DNA of 64,000 bases from Phycisphaerae bacterium (GCA_029260165.1 JAJDDT010000044.1:1-64000); one strand, 5' to 3'; positions 1 to 10,118 are shown, numbered from the stretch's first letter. Notes: generated from the letters alone by a model not told the origin. Translations and numbers: made by a program.

Positions 1-924
1 GCTTTGGAGTACCGATCCAAACGTCCAAGGTTGCGAACGCGCGATCGCGTATTCTGGGCATTGCTGTTGCATGTCTGGTCGAATTGGCGTTCTGCCCTTC
101 TCATCGTGCAACCAGACACCGTGGTCCGATGGCATCGGCAAGGATTCAAGTTGTTCTGGCGATGGAAGTCCCGTGGACGGAAGCCCGGGCGACCGAACAT
201 CGACGCCGAAATCCGAAAACTGATTCGACGGATGTCGCGCGAGAATCCGGGCTGGGGCGCTCCACGCATTCATTCAGAGCTACTGCTTCTCGGCTATACG
301 GTGTCCGAAACAACCGTGGCGAATTACATAAAACGTGTTCGCAAGCCACCATCCCAGACATGGCGGACATTCCTTGACAATCACCTGTCCGACATCGTCG
401 CCATCGACTTTTTCGTCGTCCCGACGGCAACGTTTTGAATTCTCTACACCTTCGTTATCCTCCGGCATGATCGCCGTCGCGTCGTCCATTTCAACGTAAC
501 CGCCCATCCAACGGCAGCGTGGACGGCGCAACAGATCGTCGAGGCATTCCCCGAAGAGTCGGCTCCGCGTTTTCTCATTCGTGACCGTGATGGCATCTAC
601 GGTTTGGATTTTCAAACGCGCGTCGCAAACATGGGCATCGAAGAAATCGTTACCGCTGCAAAATCTCCATGGCAAAATCCGTTCGTCGAAGGCATCGTCG
701 GATCAATTCGACGCGAATGTTTGAATCATGTGATTGTGCTGAGCGAGCGCCACCTTCGTCGGATCCTACACTCGTATTTCGAGTATTATCACGAATCACG
801 AACCCATCTTTCGCTGGACCGCAACTCACCTGCACCACGCGAAATCGAGCCACCAGAGCGCGGCAAGGTGATCGCCATCCACCAAGTCGGCGGTTTGCAT
901 CATCGCTATCGCCGCGCGGCTTAA
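1..924 (+). pseudogene. DDE integrase-core transposase, broken by one in-frame TGA and cut by the window edge
   Basis: This is a transposase of the integrase-core (rve) type that normally cuts and joins insertion-sequence ends. The N-terminal part carries a helix-turn-helix-like stretch (KLIRRMSRENPGWGAPRIH). The catalytic triad is readable: Asp in AIDFFVVPT (codon at 406), Asp in RDRDGIYG (codon at 589) and Glu in NPFVEG (codon at 688). It ends with the family-typical GGLHHRY tail. A TGA at 436-438 interrupts the frame just after the first Asp, and the same frame resumes at once (ILYTFVILRHDRRRVVHFNV). Relatives usually have Phe-Arg here, so CGA to TGA is the simplest explanation. The start lies outside the window. 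The terminal inverted repeats were not identified. Confidence 0.88.
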
Positions 925-1084
925 CGACACCACGCCGAGCGCATTTACGTTTTGCAACACCACTGCTCAGTCCCCGCGCTTGCATGTAGACTCCGCGAAT
1001 TTCGCACGTCCAGAGACGGTTCCGCCCGGCGAGTCGTTGCAAGAAACGCCCCACACAGTCACCCATTGTGCGAGCTCGAAGGCC

Positions 1085-1108
1085 AAAAATGCGCCGGATG
1101 GCATTTTT
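1085..1108. terminator. Bidirectional intrinsic terminator candidate downstream of the transposase
   Basis: AAAAATGC and GCATTTTT form an 8-bp stem around an 8-nt loop. The A run on one side and the T run on the other mean it could stop transcription from either direction. It lies about 160 nt after the transposase stop. Confidence 0.45.
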
Positions 1109-1188
1109 GATAGGGACAGCCATTTCACGCTTGAATGGTAGTGTATTCTGTTTTTTTCAGAGACGACGAAGCAGTGTTATTGACCAAC

Positions 1189-1262
1189 GCCCCAGCGGGG
1201 GCTTCACGATACGGTCGGCCCGCTTTGGTGGGCCTTCCCAAATCCACGCCTTATAGGCGTGG
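1189..1262. repeat. Three tight hairpins in tandem between convergent genes
   Basis: Three short perfect or near-perfect hairpins follow one another within 74 nt. The first is GCCCC/GGGGC with loop AGCG (1189-1202). The second is GGCCCGC/GTGGGCC with loop TTTG (1217-1234). The third is CCACGCCT/AGGCGTGG with loop TAT (1244-1262). They lie between the transposase (+) and the uncharacterised gene (-), which converge here. They could be a REP/BIME-like element, an IS-end structure or a composite terminator, although none has a clear T tract. Confidence 0.5.
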
Positions 1263-1330
1263 TCGATTACCTTGCCATGATGTTTGTTCTGGCAGGAGGC
1301 GAGAGCAACCCCGCATTCTGTTCGATACGC

Positions 1331-2584
1331 CTATTGGGCTTTTGGCAGTTCAAAGCTGATGAGAATCTGAGCATTGAGCAACGGGTAGTCGATTCTGACG
1401 CGGTAGGCGCGGAACCGTTCACTTTCCCAGCCGACCTTCTCGAAGACCGTTCGGACCATGGCTGCGTAGTTTTCGACGTCGTTGGTGTGAATGCGGTCGG
1501 TGCCTTTGCCGAGCAGGCGGACGGTTTCGATCATGTCGATTCGGTCGAACGGGCGTTCAAACGCGTCGGTAAGATTGCCACGGGCACCGGTGCGGTAGAG
1601 ATTCACTTCAGGGGAGACGTTCTTCCAGACATCCTCATGGACGAACACATCGACAAAGGACACCTTGGCGGGTTCTGCCGGTGTATAGCTGACAAACTCA
1701 TGGGTGAGATCGTCGGCAGCGTGCGTTGAAAAGCTGTTGGGAGTGTACGAGCCAAGAAAGATATTTGTCGGTTCCGGGTCGGGCGTCTCGTCACCGGCCA
1801 ATGCAACATAGACCGAGTCGCGGTGTTTGTGCAGCGAGAGATCGGGCAACGGGTGGGTGGAGAATTCGTGGAAAATAGGGAGATCCTCGTCGCGGGTGAC
1901 CGGTTCCCGTTCGAGGTTGTAGCTCGAGCAGGCACCTTCGCGCATGGGCGAGGCGCATCGCTGTGCCCAGATCATTCTCGCAACGCGCGGGGTGAGGTGT
2001 CGCATGCCGACTTTCCCCGCAAAACAGGCGGAGTCGCACCCGTCGCCTTTTTCAGCGGGTTGGATGATGCACGCAACGAAGCTAGCATCAACCTGGTGTC
2101 CGAGGAGATTGCACATCGCATCGAAGGCGGCCTTCTTGTTGGTCCGTTCAATGCGTTCACGCACGTCGGGGAGCAGGCCTCCGATGATGGTGTTGAACGC
2201 GGTTCTGGATCCGCCAAGCTCGCGGACGAGGGGCTCAAAACGCTTGACGGCTTGTTCTGCCTGTTCGACGAGCTTTGCGCTGGCACCTTTTCCTGCGGCG
2301 GCTGCGATGGCGGTTCGAACCCCCCGGGGACCGGGCATGCCATGGCAGATCGCGAGGGGATCTTGTTTCTTGATAGCACCAACGAGTCTGACGGCGAGGG
2401 TTTTGTCGATGTCGAGAAAAATGGAAAGCTCGACTGCACGGGTTGGGGCGTCCGGGATGTCGGCAAGGACCGCTCTGAGGGTCTTACCGAGCGCAGCCCC
2501 AACATCTCCGATTCGGGCTTCGGTGGAATGGGCCTGGATTGTGCCGGCGTCAGACAGGTGGTTATGCACGATGCGACCTCTCAC
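1331..2584 (-). CDS. Uncharacterised protein with a winged-helix-like N-terminal region
   Basis: This 417-aa soluble protein has no signal peptide or membrane segment. I do not recognise a named family. Residues around 45-95 (ELSIFLDIDKTLAVRLVGAI, then a PGPRGVRTAI stretch) resemble a helix-turn-helix followed by a short helical repeat, so a DNA-binding or regulatory role is possible but unproven. The C-terminal half is mixed alpha/beta and has several Cys and His residues without a clear metal motif. The called start is GTG; no strong ribosome binding site was seen. It converges with the transposase, and the next gene on the same strand is 450 nt upstream behind a terminator, so it is probably transcribed alone. 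Confidence 0.7.
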   Translation of the reverse strand: MRGRIVHNHLSDAGTIQAHSTEARIGDVGAALGKTLRAVLADIPDAPTRAVELSIFLDIDKTLAVRLVGAIKKQDPLAICHGMPGPRGVRTAIAAAAGKGASAKLVEQAEQAVKRFEPLVRELGGSRTAFNTIIGGLLPDVRERIERTNKKAAFDAMCNLLGHQVDASFVACIIQPAEKGDGCDSACFAGKVGMRHLTPRVARMIWAQRCASPMREGACSSYNLEREPVTRDEDLPIFHEFSTHPLPDLSLHKHRDSVYVALAGDETPDPEPTNIFLGSYTPNSFSTHAADDLTHEFVSYTPAEPAKVSFVDVFVHEDVWKNVSPEVNLYRTGARGNLTDAFERPFDRIDMIETVRLLGKGTDRIHTNDVENYAAMVRTVFEKVGWESERFRAYRVRIDYPLLNAQILISFELPKAQ

Positions 2585-2949
2585 GGGCTATCTTATCGCG
2601 TGGTGGTACGGTGACAACTTTGGGAGTGCAGGTACCGATAAAATAAGCACCTGCGGCGCATAGACTCGGCGAGTGCATATGCAAATGCATTTTTGGGCAA
2701 CAGAAGCCAGGAAGGCCAACAACAGATGATTCGGTTGGTCAACAGTGATCGGGAACCAACAACACCCCCGCACAAGAGAGTAGTGGATGGGTAAAACGTC
2801 CCCATCCAACATTTTTGGGAAAACCAGAATTCTTCAGAACCGTCGAAAGCAGGAGTTCGTTCGTATTGGGGTGTACTGGTTCAGCGTGAAATGGACAATC
2901 CGTCCATTGCGTTAAGCAACTTCTCGGCACACGCGGGGCGGGACACCAG
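2585..2949. other. Intergenic stretch without a recognisable gene
   Basis: About 365 nt upstream of the uncharacterised gene. It must hold that gene's promoter, but I see no convincing sigma-70 or sigma-54 match. It is more AT-rich than the surrounding coding sequence and contains no tRNA-like fold. Confidence 0.5.
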
Positions 2950-2984
2950 AAAAAAAGGGCGCACCGTTGCGTGACGGTGCGCCC
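2950..2984 (-). terminator. Intrinsic terminator of the M16 peptidase gene
   Basis: A perfect 11-bp stem (2957-2967 with 2974-2984, GC-rich) closes a 6-nt loop. On the minus strand it is followed by seven T residues (A run at 2950-2956). It sits 48 nt after the peptidase stop codon. Confidence 0.9.
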
Positions 2985-3031
2985 CTGGGTTTTTCGAGAT
3001 TTGAGCGTTGAATCCCTGGTTCGGTAGACGG

Positions 3032-5869
3032 CTAACTTTTTTCGACAGCGGCGGGTTTCCCGGCCGGAATCGCCATCACCTGGAATTTCCGCGTCGGGAC
3101 GAAATACTTGCGGAAAACATCGCGCACCTGGTCTGTCGTGTAGCCCTTGTAGGATTCAAGCTCGGTTTTGTCCACGTCGAGCGAATTGCCGCGAAGCTCC
3201 ATGTGCATCAGCGTACGCCACCAGTACGTCGGTTCGAGCATGCTGGTGCTCAGGTTCTCAATCACCTGTTTTTTTGCGTTTTCAAGCTCTTCTGCCGTCG
3301 GTCCATCCTTGGCAAACGTCGCGAATGCGGCGTGCACCTCGTCGGCCACCTTCTGAGCATTCTCCGGATCGCAGGTCGATTGGGCAGCGAACTGTCCCGA
3401 ATCGCGATAGATGCTCGAAGGCTGGCTGCTCGCGCGAATGGAATACACGATGGACAGTTCCTCGCGAATACGCTTGATCAGGCGACTCGACAAGATGTTC
3501 GACGCCAATTGCAACGCGCGACGTTCCGAGGTCTGTTTGGAATCGCAGATGATAAACCCGGCGACGGACATCGCCTGCGGTGTCATCGTATCCACCTCCA
3601 CCTTGCGAACGTGAGGCCCGGTCTCGCGAGAGAGTTTTCGCAGATTGTCGAGACGACTGGCCGACCGCGACCTCTCAGGCAGCGAGCCAACGTACTTGTT
3701 GACCAGCTTGATCGCATCGTCGTATTTCATGTCCCCGACGATGGCTACCTCAATCGGCGCGCTGCAAATCCTCTTGAACCATTTCTGCGCAACCTCGCGT
3801 GACTGCCCTTCGACCTGTTCCTTGCTTTGGAACGCCAATCGCGGATCGCCACCGGAAATAACATCCAGCATGTTTTCGATGGCTTTGAACCCCGGAATGT
3901 GCTCGCGCATCTCGATACCCTGCAACTGCTGCATCCTCCAGTTCTTAAAGGCCGCTTCCTCGATGACACCATCGCTCAACAGCGCGTGTACCAACTGCAA
4001 ACCATCCTCAAGGTCCGACGGCGAGCCTCGCAGCGACAGCGTGAACGAATCACCACCGCCACCACCGCGAACACTGATGTTTTTCCCCGTCATGATGTCG
4101 CGAACATTGCCGGACGTAAGCCGCGATGTCGCGGGCGAGTTCACTGCCAGGCTCGCCACCTCGGTCACACCCATCGTGGCAGCCGTCTCCTCGATTCGCC
4201 CACCAGCCATGGCAACACTGACAAACACCGAGTCTTTCTTGTAGTCCATGTAACGATGGTGCACGCGAACACCGTTGGACAACCACGCACTCGTGATGCT
4301 CAGGTCCTTGTCCACCGTTTTTTCGACAACCTCGCCGGGCGTCGGCATTTTGGCAAGCAACGCCGTCGGTGCGTCAGCCTCCTCAATCGATTCAACCTTG
4401 CGCGCCCACGCCGAACGTGAAACAGCCAGAACCTCCTTGCGGTCCGGCACGTCGACACCCTCTTTCTCAGGCATCGTCACAACGTACGCAAACGTCCCAG
4501 GCTCAAAATTCTTCCCAAACGCGAGACTCACTTCCTGCACCGTGATCGAATCCAGCAACCCGCGATAAAGGTCCAGCTCCTGCTGAGCAGCCAGAATCGG
4601 CTCGCGATTGTTCACACTCGAAATGATGCCCCGAACCATCCCACGCCCATTACGTGTCGATTCCGTCTCAACCGCACGCTCAGCCGATGAAATGATGTCC
4701 GACCTGGCCAGATCAAGCTCGTGCTGCGTGAAACCATGCTCCCGGGCACGGCTGATTTCAATAACCAACTCCTCGAGCATCGGCACCCAGTCCGAAGGCT
4801 CACCGGAAGCACTGCCACTCGTGAGCAACGCATCGTTGAAAAAGTTGCTCACGCTCGCACCGGCACCCCGGAACGACGCCTCGCCCTTCCTGACCATCTC
4901 ATCGTAACGACGTCCGATGATCCAACTGCCGACATACTCGACCATCTCCGTACGCGCAGCCTCCACCGTGACGGTCGGCGGGCGTCCGGGACGGATGTTC
5001 ATCAGCTGCACACTGCAAACCTCCATCTCCGGATCCGTCATTACCATCGCACGCTGTTTCGTAAACGACTTGAACTCAGGCCCCTTCGCGTCGCGCGGAG
5101 AAGCCGCAGCCTTCGCCTTGCTGAACCATTTCTCGATCAACGGACCCACCTGCTCAAGCGGTGCGTCACCAACCATGACCAGCGTGACATTCTCCGGGCG
5201 GTACCATGTGTTGTAATAATCCACGAATTCCTTGCGCGATGCGTTTTGGATCACCTCGGGCGTACCGATCGGCAGCCGATTCGCGAAACGCGCGCCCGCG
5301 AACAGTTCAGGCCACAGCTTCTCACGGATTCGCTCCTGAGCGCTCTGACGCGATCGAAGCTCCTCCATGACCACGCCACGCTCCTTGTTGATCTCCGTAT
5401 CCGTAAACTTCACACGAAACGCATAGTCGCTCAAGACCATCAACGCCTTGTCGATCTGTTCCTTCTCAGTGTTCGGCGTGGACAGGATGTACGCCGTCTG
5501 ATCGAAACTGGTAAACGCGTTCAGGTCCGCCCCGAACTCCATCCCGATGCTTTCAAAATAGGGGATGAGCGTACCCGGCGGAAAGTTTTCCGTACCGTTG
5601 AAACACATGTGCTCGATGAAGTGAGCCAACCCCTGCTGAGCGTCCGTCTCATTCAACGAACCCGTACGGACATGCATCATCAACGCCATTTTGCCCGGCG
5701 GGTTGTCGTGCTGTCGGTACATCCATGTCACACCGTTCTTAAACTTGCCGGTCTTGATACGCGTGTCATTCGGCAACGGAACCCCCGCCAGCGAAATCGC
5801 CGATCCGCCCGCCATCAGTGCCGCAACCAGGCAACCCATCAATCTCTTCGTTGTCATAATTCCAAACAT
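3032..5869 (-). CDS. Secreted M16 family zinc metallopeptidase (pitrilysin/insulinase-like)
   Basis: This 945-aa protein is a two-lobed M16 peptidase that should degrade peptides outside the cytoplasm. A signal peptide covers about residues 1-29 (hydrophobic core GCLVAALMAGG). The inverted zinc motif HFIEH is at residues 83-87, and the downstream Glu-rich segment ERGVVMEE supplies the third ligand region. A second, non-catalytic M16 half follows from about residue 490, giving the full-length M16B-like layout. The start at 5869 is followed by a second in-frame ATG four codons later, and either could be used. It is monocistronic: a strong terminator follows it, and the next gene upstream on this strand ends 139 nt away. 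Confidence 0.93.
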   Translation of the reverse strand: MFGIMTTKRLMGCLVAALMAGGSAISLAGVPLPNDTRIKTGKFKNGVTWMYRQHDNPPGKMALMMHVRTGSLNETDAQQGLAHFIEHMCFNGTENFPPGTLIPYFESIGMEFGADLNAFTSFDQTAYILSTPNTEKEQIDKALMVLSDYAFRVKFTDTEINKERGVVMEELRSRQSAQERIREKLWPELFAGARFANRLPIGTPEVIQNASRKEFVDYYNTWYRPENVTLVMVGDAPLEQVGPLIEKWFSKAKAAASPRDAKGPEFKSFTKQRAMVMTDPEMEVCSVQLMNIRPGRPPTVTVEAARTEMVEYVGSWIIGRRYDEMVRKGEASFRGAGASVSNFFNDALLTSGSASGEPSDWVPMLEELVIEISRAREHGFTQHELDLARSDIISSAERAVETESTRNGRGMVRGIISSVNNREPILAAQQELDLYRGLLDSITVQEVSLAFGKNFEPGTFAYVVTMPEKEGVDVPDRKEVLAVSRSAWARKVESIEEADAPTALLAKMPTPGEVVEKTVDKDLSITSAWLSNGVRVHHRYMDYKKDSVFVSVAMAGGRIEETAATMGVTEVASLAVNSPATSRLTSGNVRDIMTGKNISVRGGGGGDSFTLSLRGSPSDLEDGLQLVHALLSDGVIEEAAFKNWRMQQLQGIEMREHIPGFKAIENMLDVISGGDPRLAFQSKEQVEGQSREVAQKWFKRICSAPIEVAIVGDMKYDDAIKLVNKYVGSLPERSRSASRLDNLRKLSRETGPHVRKVEVDTMTPQAMSVAGFIICDSKQTSERRALQLASNILSSRLIKRIREELSIVYSIRASSQPSSIYRDSGQFAAQSTCDPENAQKVADEVHAAFATFAKDGPTAEELENAKKQVIENLSTSMLEPTYWWRTLMHMELRGNSLDVDKTELESYKGYTTDQVRDVFRKYFVPTRKFQVMAIPAGKPAAVEKS

Positions 5870-6008
5870 CTCCGAACTCTATCGGGAAAAAGGTCTCAGC
5901 GCGCACCTCGGCGCGCGTAACGTTCCTGAATCGTCAAGCGTATCGGGCCGACCGAAGCGAATCAAAGGCGAGCATGTATGGACTTGTAAGACCGCCCGTC
6001 GCGACGGC

Positions 6009-7340
6009 TCAATCCTCTTTTTTGGGCAATTTTACCGTATTGGAGTGCAACGTCGTTACCAGCATCCCTCGCGGAAGCGGCTTTTGCAACGCAACCGGTA
6101 CCCGCGGATTTCCAGGCCAGTGCGCCCCGCGGTCTCGTTGCCAAACACGATTCGTCAGATTGACATACGAAACAGACACGACCGCCCCGTCCGGCAGTCC
6201 CAAATCTCCCGCCAGCCTCGCGATGTCAACAGCCTTGCCCGACTGAATCAGTCTCAGATTCGCCAACGAGAATCGTTCCGCGTCCGCCGTCGGTGGGTTC
6301 GGCATGACCCGCTCGATTGCGTCCGCCCCCTCGCCCACAAACCACCGAATCCCCGCGTAGGGCTGAACGGCTGACCCGTGAACCAGATTGCCGTTGACCA
6401 CCATCGGTACATCCGTCTGATTCACGATCCTGGCCACGACATCCCTGCCTTCTCGTTCGAGTGTCAGTGACGCCGGCTGCCACGACCTGCGCACCACCTC
6501 CGGTGCCGACGTGGTCACCTCCACCGTCACCACGTTGCTCTCGTTCCGCCCAACCCCCGCATCGATCAAATCCTGATCCGACCATTGAGGCTGATACACA
6601 ACGCGAATCCGATACGTCCCCTTCTCCAACAGACGATACCGCGCGCGATTGCGATTGAACCCGTCGACACGATACACCACCTTCGCACGCGAGGGCACGG
6701 TCGCGGAGACCTCGTGGTCAACGCGATGTTGAACAGCCGCGAGCACATCGGGGTCTTCATTCAGGTCATCGGTATGCAAATCGATCCGCGCGCCATCCGG
6801 ACCCGCCACGATCAAATAATCTGCAAGGTCCAACAGACCCGTCACCGCGAACACCCCGTCGCGATCCGAATGGTCCCGGATCACCATCGGCACGCGCGAC
6901 GACACGTCGAGGCGATTCGACAGGTGCACCAGAAGATCGAAAGGCTCATCCCACGCGACCGACTCCTTCGACGTCTCCAACCGAAGGTCCAGACCACCAA
7001 AATAATACTGATCAATAACGCGAATCAGCGCCTTCGCTCGCAACGTTGTCTCGTAATCCTCGCCCTGGACCGCCAGCTCCAGAACCGGAATCGCAGCCTT
7101 GCCCACCCCAAGAAGCGCCATCGTCGCGGCAGACCGCTCCTCGAACGATCCCGAACCCAGTCGTTCCACGAGCGACACAACATGCGCGCGATCCGCGTCA
7201 GCCCGCGAAGACGTCTGTTCGGAAAAAACGGGAACCGTCGAAATGACGATAAACGGTACGAAAATCCTGGCGAGCCGTGCAACCACGATCAAAATCTTCC
7301 GCCTACTCAACACCAACAAACGAGGCGATACCCAGTGCAT
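6009..7340 (-). CDS. Exported protein with HEAT-like N-terminal repeat
   Basis: This 443-aa protein begins with a hydrophobic export or anchor segment (ILIVVARLARIFVPFIVIS) and then a HEAT-like helical pair around residues 50-110 (LGSGSFEERSAATMALLGVGKAAIPVLELA). The rest is beta-rich and resembles repeated Ig-like or carbohydrate-binding sandwiches, without a named family that I recognise. It overlaps the 3' end of the upstream lipoprotein gene by 38 nt on the same strand, so the two are very likely co-transcribed and translationally coupled. A role in the envelope alongside the binding lipoprotein is inferred from that arrangement only. Confidence 0.8.
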   Translation of the reverse strand: MHWVSPRLLVLSRRKILIVVARLARIFVPFIVISTVPVFSEQTSSRADADRAHVVSLVERLGSGSFEERSAATMALLGVGKAAIPVLELAVQGEDYETTLRAKALIRVIDQYYFGGLDLRLETSKESVAWDEPFDLLVHLSNRLDVSSRVPMVIRDHSDRDGVFAVTGLLDLADYLIVAGPDGARIDLHTDDLNEDPDVLAAVQHRVDHEVSATVPSRAKVVYRVDGFNRNRARYRLLEKGTYRIRVVYQPQWSDQDLIDAGVGRNESNVVTVEVTTSAPEVVRRSWQPASLTLEREGRDVVARIVNQTDVPMVVNGNLVHGSAVQPYAGIRWFVGEGADAIERVMPNPPTADAERFSLANLRLIQSGKAVDIARLAGDLGLPDGAVVSVSYVNLTNRVWQRDRGAHWPGNPRVPVALQKPLPRGMLVTTLHSNTVKLPKKED

Positions 7341-8211
7341 TCGTGACGACCGGCTTGTCCTTCACGGTGGTGACCAGAAACGTATGTACCTGCGACACCA
7401 GTTCCTGATCCACAACGGGGCCTGCCACAAACGGTCCAGGATCGAACGATTTCGTTCTGCCCAATACGCGGAACTGGTCCTGCCCAAACGTCAGCGGAAT
7501 CAACGTCCCCCCCGACTCCGGATACGATTCGTAGTCCGCCTGATCGACCACACCGACCGGCGTCAAACCGTACACCACCTCCTTGGCTACCTCCTGCGAA
7601 CTGGTGTGGTATTGCAAGGTGTCAATCGGAATCAACTCGCGTTGAATACCTTCAATCGAAACACCCCCCTCCTCAAGAGCCGCCGCCGCCCCCAAATGCA
7701 GCACCGGATCACCGCGCGGACCAAATGCAAATCGATGACCGGAAACCTGTTCGATCGACGCGACCTCCGACTTCGCGGAGGCAACAATCAGACCCACGCG
7801 TTTGTTCGCCAACGCACGCGCGATCACCCGACAACCCTCAACCTCGCTCGTTACCTCGGAAAAACCCGCGTCGTCGAGCAACGCAAAATCGAGTCGGCCA
7901 CTCTCCAACTGCAACGCCAACTGAAAGGGCTTGAGCTGTTCAACCTGAATCGGACGCCCCAGATGCTGACCGAGCGCACGTCGAAATTCGGTCCAGGGTG
8001 TGCGATCCGAAGTATCCCACCACGCGCGCACATTCCAGAGACTGTTCAGATCACCCGTCACACCGATGCGCACCGGCGGTTCCTGTTGGGCAAACGGCAA
8101 CTCCAGTTCAAACGGATTCCAGAACGTCTGGGAAAAACTCCCCGACCGACACCCTGCGCACATCAGCACCACACACAGCACGCCCAGCTCACCAAAACGC
8201 GATCTCATCAT
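7303..8211 (-). CDS. PhnD-like periplasmic substrate-binding lipoprotein
   Basis: The protein belongs to the PhnD/SsuA/transferrin-like solute-binding fold, which binds small anions such as phosphonates. The residues match its pattern: a first lobe ending in LDFALLDDAGFSEV, then the hinge and GHRFAFGPRGDPVLHLGAAAALEEGGV. A lipobox (LMCAGC) places the lipidated Cys about 20 residues after the chosen start. I chose the ATG at 8211 because GAAAGGG precedes it and it gives a lipoprotein signal of normal length. The open frame runs upstream into the radical SAM gene. No ABC permease or ATPase is adjacent, so it may be an orphan receptor or sensor rather than part of a transporter. Confidence 0.85.
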   Translation of the reverse strand: MMRSRFGELGVLCVVLMCAGCRSGSFSQTFWNPFELELPFAQQEPPVRIGVTGDLNSLWNVRAWWDTSDRTPWTEFRRALGQHLGRPIQVEQLKPFQLALQLESGRLDFALLDDAGFSEVTSEVEGCRVIARALANKRVGLIVASAKSEVASIEQVSGHRFAFGPRGDPVLHLGAAAALEEGGVSIEGIQRELIPIDTLQYHTSSQEVAKEVVYGLTPVGVVDQADYESYPESGGTLIPLTFGQDQFRVLGRTKSFDPGPFVAGPVVDQELVSQVHTFLVTTVKDKPVVTNALGIASFVGVE

Positions 8212-8282
8212 CGTCTGCAACCCTTTCACGCCGAGCATCACACCCGGGCATGGACAATACCAGTCTCCGCCCATCCATTCGA

Positions 8283-10118
8283 TCAGGCGCTGAGCACCGG
8301 TAATTCCACCCCGTCGGACGGGGCTATCTGCCTGAACACGTCTTCGTACTGCCGACGCAGGTAGGGCGTTGGCGGACCACCGTTCAGGTGCGACCACGGA
8401 AACACCTCGTCTGCATCACGCTCCCGATGGGCATAAAAACCAGGGTCGATACCCACCTCTTCAAACGCACGTTTCCAAATATCAGACTTGAAATGCTCGT
8501 CCCAACCATCAAGACGGGCACCCAGCCGCCAGGCTGACGCAACCACCGGGGACAACCGTCGATCCCCACGGGCGAAGACCGCCTCCAGCCCGGATCGCTC
8601 GATGTTGTGCATCCTGACCTTGACCGCGCCCCGGTTCGACCTCGACAAATCCCGCAACCGCCTTCGAACATCCCAAAAATACTCCGGCTCCGGTTGCGCT
8701 GCCCACTGAAACGGCGTGTACGGTTTCGGCACCAACCAACCCACCGAGGCTGTGACCGACGCGGGCGGCTTGCCGAATTCCCGACGGACCTCGCTGACCT
8801 GTCGGCTTAGGTCGTAAATTCCGTCCACATCCGCCGACCGTTCGCCCGGAAAACCCGTCATGAAGTACAACTTGACATTTTTCCATCCTGCCCCAAAAGC
8901 AGCCCGGACACCATCCAGCAGATGACCGTCCGTCACTTTCTTGCGGATCGCACGCCGCATATCGTCGTTGGCAGCCTCCACCGCAATCGTCAAACCGCCT
9001 TTCCGCACACCGGTAATCAACTGCGGAATGTTGGCCAACATCTTGTCAACCCGCAACGACGGGACGGAAATATTCACGCCCCGCGGATGAAATCGTTCCG
9101 CCACCGCCTGCGTCAACTCCCGCAACTGCGGATAGTCCGCCGTCGAAAGCGACAAAAGACCCAACTCGTCAATTCCGGTCGACCGCCACATCGAATCCGC
9201 GATTTCCACAATTTTGTCGACACTGCGAAGCCCCAACGGTCGTTTCGTGTACCCGGCATGGCAAAACCGGCAACGTTGCGGGCAACCCCGCATGATTTCG
9301 ACGGCGATCCGATCGTGAATCACGTCGGCGTAGGGCACCAACGGTCGCAGCGGAAACGGTGCCTCCTCAAAATCCATCGTCTTGCAACGCTGAATCACCG
9401 ACGGCACCCGCGGGGAATTCGGCGTCACGGCCCGAACGGTTCCGTCGTCCCTGTAGGTTACGTCGTACAAACCCGGAGCGTAAATCCACTCGAAGCGCCT
9501 AGCCAGCTCCTCGATCATGTCGCGACGACGAACGCCCGATTCCTGTAACTCCTTATAAACACGAAGGATAGACGCCATCGACTCTTCGCCGTCGCCCATG
9601 ACGACCAGATCGACGAAATCCGCCACGGGTTCGGGATTGTCCGCCTGCGGCCCGCCGACAATAACCAGCGGATGCGAATCGTCACGCTCGTCCCGACGAA
9701 ACGGAATCCCCGCCAAATCGAGCATGGTCAGAAAACTCGTGAAAACCATCTCGTATTGAAGTGAAACTGCAAAAATGTCGCAATCACCGACTGGCTGCCT
9801 GGAATCCCAGGTAAACAACGGAATCCTGCGGTCGCGCATGCGCTGCTCGGCGTCCAGTTCGGGACAATAGGTTCTTTCAGCGCAAACTCCCGGCGTGTGA
9901 TTGCAAAGCCAGTAGAGAATCTGGCATCCGAGGTGGCTCATTCCCAGGGCGTAGGTGTCCGGAAAACCGATGACGACACGAACGTCAGCGTTTGCCCAGT
10001 CCCCCGGTTTTACCAGGCCATTGATTTCCTGCCCGATGTACTGGCCTGGTTTGCGCACATAGGGCAGCAGATCGTGGCTGACGCGTTGGGAAAGGGGTAT
10101 CTCGTTGGGGGCGATCAT
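8283..10118 (-). CDS. B12-binding domain / radical SAM protein (TIGR03960-like)
   Basis: From the ATG at 10118 this is a 611-aa protein. An N-terminal cobalamin-binding-like Rossmann region (about residues 45-190, with VVIGFPDTYALGMSHLG and a GGPQADNPEP segment) precedes a radical SAM core with CPQRCRFC (Cys279, Cys283, Cys286) that binds a [4Fe-4S] cluster. The overall pattern matches the TIGR03960 family, whose substrate is not established and which is often found next to a DUF2344 protein. No such partner is adjacent here. The frame stays open for another 128 residues upstream, but that part is low in family-like sequence and overlaps the divergent promoter region, so I used the internal ATG. 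Confidence 0.9.
   Translation of the reverse strand: MIAPNEIPLSQRVSHDLLPYVRKPGQYIGQEINGLVKPGDWANADVRVVIGFPDTYALGMSHLGCQILYWLCNHTPGVCAERTYCPELDAEQRMRDRRIPLFTWDSRQPVGDCDIFAVSLQYEMVFTSFLTMLDLAGIPFRRDERDDSHPLVIVGGPQADNPEPVADFVDLVVMGDGEESMASILRVYKELQESGVRRRDMIEELARRFEWIYAPGLYDVTYRDDGTVRAVTPNSPRVPSVIQRCKTMDFEEAPFPLRPLVPYADVIHDRIAVEIMRGCPQRCRFCHAGYTKRPLGLRSVDKIVEIADSMWRSTGIDELGLLSLSTADYPQLRELTQAVAERFHPRGVNISVPSLRVDKMLANIPQLITGVRKGGLTIAVEAANDDMRRAIRKKVTDGHLLDGVRAAFGAGWKNVKLYFMTGFPGERSADVDGIYDLSRQVSEVRREFGKPPASVTASVGWLVPKPYTPFQWAAQPEPEYFWDVRRRLRDLSRSNRGAVKVRMHNIERSGLEAVFARGDRRLSPVVASAWRLGARLDGWDEHFKSDIWKRAFEEVGIDPGFYAHRERDADEVFPWSHLNGGPPTPYLRRQYEDVFRQIAPSDGVELPVLSA

Noticed and set aside
4721-5920. 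399-aa + strand open frame across the M16 gene
   Set aside because: Antisense to the peptidase; Arg-rich with no recognisable signature.
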